From Temnopleurus reevesii (Eukaryota > Echinodermata > Echinoidea > Temnopleuroida > Temnopleuridae): DNA of 64,000 nucleotides. Location of the stretch: contig BQKZ01002897.1 in assembly GCA_036244855.1 (NCBI GenBank), positions 11,601 through 75,600 of the forward strand, in the 5' to 3' direction. Within the stretch, counting starts at the first letter, position 1. Every line of letters starts with the position of its first letter. The position numbers and the translations under genes were made by a program. Of this stretch, positions 39,901-51,900 are shown in pieces. The notes beneath the pieces are model-generated. The model worked only from the letters and a program-made list of their open reading frames with translations. It was not told where the DNA came from and did not search any database.

Positions 39901-42900
39901 GGTAGAAGTAGAAAGTGGTGTTTCCATCCATGCTGAAGTCGTAATCGTAGCGGGATAACTTCTGTCGGTAAGTGTTCTCCACGTACGTACCGTCCACTAC
40001 CGAGACCTCCCCTTCCACATCTCCTACAAAAAAGGGAAAAAAAGTTAGTTAAGAGATTAAATTACATGTTAGTGAATAGAATGTAATGCAAATCTTTGTG
40101 TGGTAAACTTGTTTTCTAAGTCCATGTTTTTCACCATATGTTAAAACCATTGCATGAGAAAATTCAAGGGTTATGGACTTAATCTGGTGTGTACATTTGT
40201 ATATATGACACAATAATCGTAGCGGGATAGCTTCTGTCTGTATGTGTACTCTACTTATGTCCCATCCACTACAGAGACCTCCCCTTCTACATCTCCTACA
40301 AAAGAAAAATAAAAAAAAAAAACAAAAAAAAAACAGTCAGACATCAGTCTTTGCATAAATTTCAATTTGGAGTGGTGAGATATGTTCATCATGTGGTCTC
40401 TAACTCGGCTGCACATGTGGGAACTTTTTTTGTGCATAAGTAATTATAGTCCTAGACAGTGAGTTTGCTGCAAATGGAGCAAAGGAGAGTCGCACCAATT
40501 ATCTGCCAGCATCTCGACATGCCTTTTATTAATAAATTTTTGTTCCAGATTGCTATTCAATGTTACTTATGACCGCTTAAGTTACCCTGCGATTGCTACT
40601 TATGGGTTGACTAAACTTACTTGCAGTGAATGTTATATTGAGGTAGACAGGTCTACAAACCTGCAGATTACACTCTGTATGTCTATCTGGACTATTGGAG
40701 GCGGTCATCATTGTGATGCACCTCTTTGATGCACATTTTGGTACCCCTTTGCCACTCAGCATATTTCCCTGAGGTGGCGGTTTAAGCGTTGACTATACTT
40801 ACTAATATTGAGGTAGACAAGTCTATCAAACTGCAGGATGAATTCTTGGGCTATTGGGGGCAATCATGATTATGATGTGCCTTTTTTGCACATTTTGGTA
40901 CCCCTTCAAAACTTGTCATGTTTCCCCGAGGTGGCCCCTTAAAGGTTGACTATTACTTACTTGCAGTGAATGTTATATTGAGGTATAAAGGTCTGTCAAC
41001 CTGCAGGATAAACTCTTTATCTAAATTTGGACTGTTCGGGGCGGTCACCATCACGATGCCCTTCTTTTTTATACATTTTGGTACCCTGTTACAACTTGCA
41101 ACTCGTCATGTTTCCCCGAGGCTTGACTATACTTACTTTCAGTGAATATTATATTGAGATTAACAGGTCTTTAAACCTGTTCTATTTGGACTATGAGGGG
41201 CAGTCATCATTGTGATGCCCCTCTTTTTTGCACATTTTGGTACCCTTTAAGAACTCATTTTTTCACTATACTTACTTGCAGTGAATGTTATATTGAGGTA
41301 GACAGGCCTATCAACCTGCAGGATAAACTCTATATCTCTATTTGGACTATTGGGGGCAGTCATCATTGCGATTCGGGTGTAATTTTTATCCTCCTCATCG
41401 GAAAGGTTGAAGGTGTATTGCCAATTCATCAAGAGTTTGTCTGTAGGCAAAAGAGATGATTATGAGCGGATGTATGTACAACAGATTCAATTACCAGAGT
41501 TCCATTGGAAATATTAAAACTGAATTAAAAAAAAAATTCCATGACTTTTCTGATTTCCATGACTTCCATTTTGTCAGTTTCCCCCACTTCCTCTCACGGC
41601 CATTTTCTTTCTTTGTGAAAATAATGGAAATTGCAATTTCCATCAATTTTTTTCTTCAATTTGACCATTAAACACGGTTGGAGTGATAGCATTAGTGTCA
41701 TTAATAGCTTATCTATAAGGACACATATAAGATGTCTCCAAGTAAGAATGTGCTCATTTATAGCCTAAAAAACGGAACTTGTGTGACTTTCAAAAAGTAA
41801 AATTTTTCCTTCTATGTATTGGGGCATATTGGAGAATGCTGATTTTTAACACACAAGTTGGCCAGATAGCTCACAGACATAACCTGTAAATTTGGTTTCC
41901 TGACACTTCCTCTTTGAAAATTTATTCTATATTCAATAAGAAAGACTTTTTTTATTACATAATAAAGTGCAATACATTATAACATTAAGTTGAATTCATA
42001 CTCACAATAACAGTAACCACCATTTACAGGGTTCCCATAATACTTGGCATTCGTTTCACATCTGTTAATGAGGGATGAAAAAATAACAAAAAGCAAGATG
42101 GTTCAATACTCTGTTAAAAAAATATATACCGTAAGCTTTATGTGTCATTGGGGCGTTGCTGCCAGCTTGCTGCAAATTGGAAATCGTATTTACATTTGTG
42201 GACTGTCTGCACAACTTTGTAGCAACACCCCCTATGGAGTCTTATACTTATCACTACTTCTGCAAGCATGTCTGAGGATCTCATCAAATGCAAATGCACA
42301 AAAATTATTGTTTGGTAGGAAAGGGGGAATATTTTTGTTGACGCTTCCTGGTACTTTGTTCACTAAATGTACATATCAAGCATTTATAGTAATGACTAAA
42401 AAATTCAGACCAAATAACATGAAACTTTTCATGAGAGCTGGAGAGCGGTACCGTTTGAGATAAAGATTGATATGTACGTCACTACCATACTAATATAATA
42501 CGGTGACGTGTTAATATTGACCTTTAACCCCTGACCTCACATTTCATAGTAGCTGCTAGTGACCCCCTTAGCACCACAGTAGTATTGACCTGTGGTCTGG
42601 TGGCATATGTCTGAGTAACCATTGCAAGAACACAGGTTACACTCACCACAATTCCGTGGACTTTAATAGGTTAATATTGACCTTTAACCCCTTACCTCAT
42701 CTTTCACAGTTGCTGCCTGTGACCCCTTTAGCATCATAGTAGCATTGACCAACAGTCTTAAAAGGAAAATTTATGGTAACATTCACTGCCATTCTACGAA
42801 CAATGATGTGTTAATAGAAAGTGTGAAATACATTACAATGGATGACCTTTAACCTCTGACCTCACCTTTCATAGTTGCTGCCAGTGGCCCCCTTAGTATG

Positions 42901-45900
42901 ACAGTAGCATTGACCGGTGGTCTGGCGGCATCCAAGTAACAGTTTATGGAACATTGATTACAATTACTGCCTTTCTATGAGCACTGATGTGTCAATATAA
43001 ACTTAAGAAATGTATTACAATGGACCTATTGACCTCTGACCTCACCTTTCACAATTGCTGCCAGTGACCCCCTTAGCATCNCATTGACCCCTGGTATGGT
43101 AGCATCCAAGTAACCGTTTATGGAATATTGATTACAATTACTGCCTTTCTATGAGCACTGATGTGTCAATATAAACTTAAGAAATGTATTACAATGGACC
43201 TTTTGACCTCTGACCTCACCTTTCACAATTGCTGCCAGTGACCCCCTTAGCATCACAGTAACATTGACCGGTAGTCTGGTGGCATAAATCAGAGTGACCG
43301 TTGCAGGAGCACAGGTTACATTCGCCACCGTTCTGCGGCCGACCATAGTAGCCCAGCTGGCATGTGTCGCATTGCTCACCTGGCATCAAAGAGATTTTAC
43401 AAGATACATAGAGGAAATAAAGAGGAAAAAGCAAAGATAGACAATCGGTATGCTCTAGAAACTTGAGAGGGGAGAGTGTTCAGTAGACACTCCAGAGTCC
43501 TAGCCCATACTTGACACAATTCCAAGATAAAATAATTCACTCCTGGGAGGTGTTCCACCAAGATAAGAAAGATTTTACGCACGACTTTACGTTCGACTGG
43601 TATCCCTTCTTGCGCTGAATGCGCGTAATATTATGAATGATTACGCACAAGAAAGGATACCAGTCGAACGTAAAGTCGTGCATAAAGTCTTTCTTATCTT
43701 GGTGAAACACCTCCCTGGATTGTGTTTCATAGAGCTTTTCGTACACATACAAGTACGCACGACTGCATGCATGGCTGCCGACCCTTCCTCAGGTGCTCAC
43801 TAATTGACATGGGGGCCACTGAATAAGGAAAGGGTCATTCCTTCTGTGTAGCATCATGTGTACCTCTGCTAAAAATACTTTACGAAACAAGCCCCTGTGT
43901 TGCTAAGAATATTATTTTATCTGCTTATTTGGGCACAACTGACCCAGAAAGGACCAGTTTCTAAAAAAAACCACTTCAATCTTTTTAATTCACGAGGGCA
44001 ATTCCTCAAAAAATATCAGTGAGTTCTACCACAATCCGCAGTATTTACCATATTTATTGAATCACAGAAGAATTATGAGTGGCCGAGACAGATTAATTGT
44101 ACTCAGGGAGCACTCCCTGGGTTTGGGCTTAAAGAAACAAATTACACCATGTTTAGTATTAAATACAGCATATTTCATTTCTTGTGCTCTCTTCACCCCA
44201 AAATACAAACTTATATGTAATTCCTTCTTTCAAACAGACAATCTTATTTTTAAAGTAGCGTGCAATTGATGTGGATCCTAAAACTTTATGATTATTCCTG
44301 ACTTTTAAACATCAGTAATTATGAAATTTCTTATTGTTTTAATGATCAACTTGAATAAAAAAAAAAGGGGAATAAAACCATGCAGTTTTTGTCATAAATA
44401 ATATAATTTCAGAAATTGATGTTAAATGAATATAAACTTGCAAAAAATGAAATCAATTTAAAATTCAATTCAATTTGTAAACTAAATTAAAAGTGCAAAC
44501 TCATACCAAACATAAAAACAATTCAAACAAAAACTACACGTAAAAACATGCATGTTAGAACACCGAATGGCAAAATTAAGTTTAAGAATAAGTTCGATTA
44601 AAACCTAATTCTATTACACATTAAAAAAGTAACATAAATGTCAAACAAAAGTTTACCTGGTGAACAGAAATAACTTGATATTCACTTTTCTAAACATTAA
44701 AATCTGATAGAGCACATATTCATAAAACCATGCAAACTAAAGGAGGTTAAAAGTAAACAATTAAGGTGGTATTCGATAAAGAAAGAAAATGAAATATTTC
44801 TGACTCTGATTTGAAGGCACTTTTTAAAACAATCTGTGGTAGCTTTATGTCCAATAAGAAGATTACATAATAATAAAAAGGTCCATTTATATAGCACAAT
44901 CACTATATGCATATACTCTACTGCGCTTGATACTAGGTACCATATTATTACCCTGGCAATAACTACCGAGCAAGCCAGGTAGGCGCTCAAGCATTCCAAG
45001 GAATAAATTCCTGCCAGGTACCCATTTTTACACATGGGTTGAGTGCAGCACACTATGGGTAAATTTCTTGCTGAAGGAAATTAGCGCCCTGGGTAAGATT
45101 CGAACCACCGACCCTCTAGTTAAGAGGCAAGAGTCCGAACCACTACACCACGACACTTCCATTCAAGGTCAGGTATACTCTAAATACTTTGAAATAGCAA
45201 AAGTGGATATTCTGTTAGTAGAAGGCTTCATGGTACACCATGATATACAGTAGGAATTCCATCATAAAAATATTAAAAAATTGGAATCTAATTTTTCAAT
45301 ATTTGAACTAAAATGGTTGATTAATGAAATTTTTTGCACATTAAAGTTTGTATTAACCAATGGAAGAAGGTATTCTGTTGAACCAAATGCCAGATAGAAC
45401 CCCATAATGTGGCTATATAATTCATATTGATATGATTTCTTGAAAAGACAAAGTATTCATGCAAAGTATTACAGGCACGCTATACTTCCAGAGGCACACT
45501 CCAAAGACACACACAACAACAAACAGATTATTGGTCACAAGACAATTCATGAGGGTCACCTGGGTTTTGTTTCATAAATCTGTTCATAGAGGCATACATG
45601 TACCTCTACGAGAAGCATTATGAAACACAACCCTGGCGAGATATCACAATTTTACCTAAATTTAGCTCTTAAAAGATGCATCTTAATGTTATTCAATGAT
45701 AATGACCCATAAGGATTGAAAGCCTTTTGCACTACACAAAAGCACCATTTAATTCTAACAAGCCTAACATATTTTACCCAACCATAATATGATTTGGATG
45801 GATATGGGCATCCCAAATCGTATATTCGGGTTTTTCATTTTCTGAATGATTTATAAAAATGGATGACAATTTTTATTTTGGTTTGGAATAAAAACTCATG

Positions 45901-48900
45901 TGAACAATTCGTTGATTTTACCAAACTAACATACACCAACACTCTAGGAGTGCTGTATCGTCTCAATGAAAACCGGAAATAGCAGTGAGTACTATTGAAA
46001 AGCAATGTGATTGTATTGTATGCAGTTTTGTTATAATCATTCATTATAAAGGAATCTGGATAACAGGATGCCAGCTGAGAGAAATCAGCCTATTTGGGTG
46101 TTGCTACAAAGTTGCGATCAATTGCAAAATCAATTGCAAATACATGTAAATTTCAAATTGAAGGATGCATTTTTCACCTGCGCTTCTAATAAAATGCATA
46201 TCATGATTGGCTTATGCTTACAATTGATCACAACTTTCTAGCAACACCCCTTATTTCTGTATTGAGAGAATTAAGATTAGTAAAACACAACATGCTACCA
46301 TCACAGGCAAGGAAATTTACAGTATAAACTACTTTTATATAATAATTCTGCATTCAAGTGAAAACAATCAAGCTGGTAATAATTGCAGTAGGACATTAAG
46401 ATACAATTATCAGTAAAAGCGAAATAAAGCTTTTGAAAATTTACCGACATCAAAGCAAAGACATTCATGCTAATTATATCATAGTAAAGCAAACACAGGC
46501 ATTAATTAAAAGATGAAAATCAATTAAAAGCTTTCAAAAATTTTCTAACATCAAAGCAAATACATTCATGCTAGTTATATTTCACTAAAGCAAAATACAG
46601 GCATTAATCATAAACGAAAGAAAAATAAAAAGCGTTTGAAAATTGTCGCACCTTCTGTGTTGTCTTGGCACAAGCCACACTCGGACGAGTTATTCGGGCA
46701 CGTACTGTGTCCATTGCACTGGCATGCTATGGGTGTGTGTACACGATTCAATCAAATCCAACGGGGGTTGGGGTACAAATGATGGACAGATCGTAGGATC
46801 GTAGGATGGGCGGACGAAGAACGAGGAACATCCAGAAGGAGGAGGAGGAGGAAACCGAAGGCACAATACAGAAAACAAAAGATAAAAAAAAGAAAAGAAC
46901 AAAATAACATTTTCAGCAGCTAAATCACGACAAGAACATTCATTCTAGGTCAAATCGATTGATCAAAATAACTAAATGATAAAACTGTCTGCAATACTTC
47001 AAGGTAATTACTACTATGATTGGCAATGATGGGTTAAAAATGATTAACAAAAACAAAACAATATGAAGTAACAAAATCTGAACACAAATGAACTTAAAGG
47101 TAAAGAAATTGATGACATTTTTTACGAATGGCCCATAAAACTCTCACAAACGAGTAGTATGCTTGTCTTTATCCAACTTAGCATGAATGAAAATTGTGAA
47201 ATTGACACACTGGTGTGATTGTGTAAATATTTGACTCAAATGAATCTTGCTTTCAAATTACATCACCTTTATTTTATTACAAAACAATAATATGGAAGGG
47301 CATGTTCCTAAATTTCAGTTGCAGAACGTTTCAATATGATCCACAGGAAGCAAAAAGAATACCCCTTTTACATAAGGATACTTTCAAAACGTAATGCAGA
47401 AAACTAAATCAATGATGTAAAAAACTTTAGAAATGGAATGACTCACGTAATTTGCTATAAATAGATATATATAAGAATATAATTTGAGAAGCAGATACAG
47501 AATAAAAGAATGGATTGATAGTCAGCAGTTGCAAGTCATAAGTGTTAGAGAAAATGAAGAATTTCTAATTAATCTTTAATCTTGCAATAATCACGGTAAA
47601 ATAAAGAGAATGGTTAACAGGTCTTGATGTTTACTTTTCCTTTCGGGAGCCAGCCGGGCTCCTTAACTTTATTTTGGGGGAGCCCGTTTAAATCTCAGGG
47701 AGCCCAGTTTTATCCTGTAATTTCATAAAAATCATTTCATCAAAAAAGCTGGAGAGCCATCCGGGCTCCCCAACTGATTTTTTAAGGAGCCCCTTGCAGT
47801 TTAGGGGAGCCATTTGCCATCGGGCTCCCTAACTGATTTTCTAAGGAGCCCCTTGCAGTTTTGGGGAGCCATTTGCCACTGGGCTCCCTTTAAAGTCGAG
47901 CCCTGGATTAATATCTACTAAAACAACACATTTACGACTTTTGAGACTGGCGACTTCAGAATATTTAAACTAATGTTCCTTAATTCTTATTACATAACTT
48001 CAAATTCAAATTTGCATTAATTTGGAATTGTGATGATTAAAATGAAATTTAGACTATAATTGTTTTAGTCCTGGTAAAAATATTTCAAAATGAAATAGAT
48101 TGAATTGTACAAATGAAATTAAAGATCACAGGTAATGGAAACAAGATGCATAAAAACAGACCGCACTGAAATTCAATGGTATTCATGCCACATGCTATAT
48201 AGACATACATGCCAACACACAAAAACATATATCTGGGTCTTATCATGATGTAGTCCAAAAGAATATTTAAGCTTCAATAGAACTACAGTCAAACCTATCT
48301 ACAGGGGCCACCCCAAGGGAAACAGAAAAAGTGGCCACTGTAGACAGGTGGCCTCTATAGACAGGTTCTATCACATGCATTTTCACCTGGAGGGAATCAA
48401 TTAAAGTGGCCACTATAGACAGGTGGTCACTATAGACAGTGGTCACTATAGACAGTGGCTATTATAGACAGGTTTGACTGTATATAGTTCAGAGGTAGGT
48501 AAAACTGTGTTCTCAATGCCCCACAGTTCAAATTGAAAATAGAGCGCTGGAATCCAATGCAAAAACGGACCGTGGGGTATTTTAGTTTGCTGTTGTTGCT
48601 GAGTTTAGAAGGCACCTTTCCATATGCTTCACTTTATCTGCACTTCACACTGTGAGCAGAAGGAGCAAAGGACTTGGACAAAGTAAATTACTTCATTCAA
48701 GCCTAAACAATAGCTTCATGAATACAAAGGTAGCTTCCCCATCCCTATTAATTCACTGGACAGGTGCAACACCTGTTTGACAGTATTCTGCAGAATAAGA
48801 TGGAAGGAATTTTCTTTTGTGTGCATCTAACTATCGTGAATGTCTGAAAGAGATCTGTTTACTTTGTCCGCATATCCTGCTCCTTCGGCTCACAGTGGTA

Positions 48901-51900
48901 GCATTCAACATGTTGAGATACAAATGACTAAAGAGCAGCTTAAATACAATAAAAAAAAAAACCATCATAATTTTTCTTTCTGAAAGTCTTAGCAAATCAT
49001 TTTCCGCAATAATATCTGGCAAAAAGGTGAGACATGCAAGTATATCCTGTATAATCAAAAGTTCATTAAATCTAAAATAATCATCATCTAGACTACACCA
49101 TGATGAAATCCATTAAATAAAACAATCAATGTACAATGTCCTATATTCATTATCCCCCAACTCCCTGTAAACAACAACAGACAAATTTGTATGTTTCCGT
49201 TGTTCTTATTCGATTCAATACGTGGAAAAAAAAAACTACCATGCAAATGTCTCCTAGTCCTACATCACAAAATAGAAAACTTACGGAGTAAAGACCATCA
49301 AAAACTTTATGAGACAAATTACTTATCATTTACTAAATGTTCACTCTGTAACTCTTGGGAAATATGCAGTAACTCTTGGAGAATATATATTGCTGCCATG
49401 CCAAATGAACTAGCAGATATTCTAATAATATTTTCTGTACATGCTACAAATAATCCAAGATGAAATTTTTTCTACAGAACTAGAGGCATAGACATTGCAG
49501 ATGCAGAATGAATGCACACCATTTCATATCTCTGTCATTGGGGATGGTAGGACCGAACATTGCTCATGCCATAGAATAAACCAATAGGAATCTACCGGGC
49601 AATTCCATTCAAAGCGTTTGTTGACTAGTAAGATAGTGTTCATTTTACAGAGATTCCAACTGTTCCAGAATATGCCTGATGTGTATTTTCATATGAATTC
49701 AAGGTTTTCATTACAAGTGAACGGTTAAGAGTGTAGTTATCATTGTCACATTTACTCTCAAGTTTGTATTGCTAGTACATTATTCACATAATTTTGACAT
49801 TATGCATATTATGGAACAGTTGACATCTCTGCTTTTTAAGTGGCCAAAACAAGTATTATCACTAAGAACTTTGAAGTCTTCTAATTTTATTGGTACATAC
49901 CATGTCATCTCATATATTAGAGGCCAAAAAAGGATTTTTGGGGTAGGATTTTGTTAATGTGTCTCACCTGGCAGCTGCACACTACATCTAGATGTAGCAT
50001 AGTCAAAATCAAAATACTTTCTTGGGACTTTAAGAAAATCGATGTCCATTTGCAATGTTTTGACCTTTTCATAACATCAAATCAAGGCGAAAAAACAAGG
50101 TCATGGTTCAACAAGACATTAAAAAAAAATTATCCTAAATTATTTCAGCAAATCTACAGCATTCTCGGGCATTCAAAGGATAAACTTCAATATCTACTTA
50201 CAAGGACATTGGACGAAGTACCAACTCGGGGCGGGGCACATGCCGTAATCGACGACAGGTTCCATGGCGGTGGTGTCCACTGGTCCGGTGTAGCTACCCG
50301 TCATGCACGCCCCCAGGCCATCCCTGTTACCGCCATCGCACCAGCCACACCCTGGGTCACCCTGGCATTCTGCGCAGGTCTGGTAGTCGGAGCAAATTTC
50401 TGAAAGCGACGAAAAACATATCCAGAAAACAGAATGAAAATGAACCATTGTGATCAATTGATTTTCATTAATCTAATCTACAGACTATGTCAAAGAAGAT
50501 AAAAATCTTGATTACAACAAGAAAAAACAAAAAACATCAAAAGATATGGGTGAGAGAAAAGTATTGACCAAAAACTAAACCATTATTTGCTGTTAATAAT
50601 GAAACATAAAACACTTCAAAATTCTTATCTATACTTGATTAGAATAGGGGATGCCGTTAGAAAGTTGCAATGAATTGCAAATCAATCAAACTTAAGTTGC
50701 AAATTGAAAAGTGCAATTTTACATGTACCAATGCATAGTTTTCTTCAATGTATGCTTGAGCTGATTGCAACTTTCCAGGGCGGTGTTTCACCAAATCGTT
50801 CTTAAAATTACGCACGACTTTACGTTGGACTGGTATCAGTTCTTGCGCTGAATGCGCGTAATAATGTGAACCATTACACACAAGAAGGGGTACCAGTCGA
50901 ACATAAAGTCGTGCGTAAAGTCTTTCTTATCTTGGCAAAACACCTCCCAAGAACACCGCTAAGGCTCCTCTGCTTTAAAAAAAATTGTTTGGATGCCCTC
51001 TAGTGACATTTTTGAAAAAAAAAACAAGCATTGGTTGATCGGAAAAAAAAAATTCACACAATTTTTCAGGAAGAAAATAAGACTTAGACGGGAGTGAACA
51101 GCCATAGAACATCACTAACCACCGATTTATGTCAATAAATTAATACAGGGGACATATTTTCCAGACATACTCTTCAAAATATAACACATTAAGTACTTTT
51201 TACTTACTCGGGCACTTCTCTACATTAGTCCTCCATTCCAAACAAAGACCGAATGGAAACGACGTCATGTAGGTCGTAGAGTCCACGCATCGCTGTTGAC
51301 TCTGGCACCACATGCAGTTGACGGCATTCTCCGATAGGCATGTGGAACAGCTGTCAAATTCTGAGCATGGCTCGTTGCAAGACCCTGTATTACCTGCGTA
51401 TTACAAAATAATAGGTTGATAGAAGATGAAACCAAGGATGAAACTTTTTATGAGAGCTTTCAACCTATCTCTGTTACATCTCATTGAAAGATATTCTACA
51501 TAAGACGAGCATTCTCTGATAGGCAAGTTGAACAGCTGTCGAATTCTGAGCACGGCTCGTTGCAAGACCCTGTATTACCTGTGCGAATATTAGAGGGGTA
51601 GTTTGCACAAAAATGTTACAGAGACAAGTACGAATACATCCAATTTAACATGTATGCTACAAGAGAATTACAATATCTATGTTTGCAAACAAAGATCGAA
51701 TGGAAACGTAGAGTCTACACATCTTTGCTGACTCTGACACCACATGCAGTTGACAGCATTCTCTGATAGACATGTGGAATGGCTGTCGAATTCAGAGCAT
51801 GGCTCGTTGCAAGACCCTGTATTACCTGTGTGATTGTTAGAGGATTAGAGTTTGCACAATGATGTTAGAGAGATAAGTATATACATCCAATTAAAATGTA

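Larger units (their letters stand above)
43380..46651 (-). other. Attractin intron between the two laminin-EGF exons
   Basis: No exon was recognised. It contains the fold-back element at 43545-43720, a repeat with GTTTCATA...CTC near 43725-43915, a tRNA-derived SINE (44865-45165), a small palindrome (45556-45640) and a GTTGCAA fold-back (46090-46255). Confidence 0.6.
46727..50201 (-). other. Attractin intron upstream of the first laminin-EGF exon
   Basis: No exon was seen. It includes a GGAGCC-rich repetitive block (47640-47915), a tandem/fold-back repeat with 'AGTCAAACCTATCTACAGGGG...GACAGGTTTGACTGTAT' (48286-48482) and a palindromic repeat (48646-48900). The remainder is AT-rich. Confidence 0.6.
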
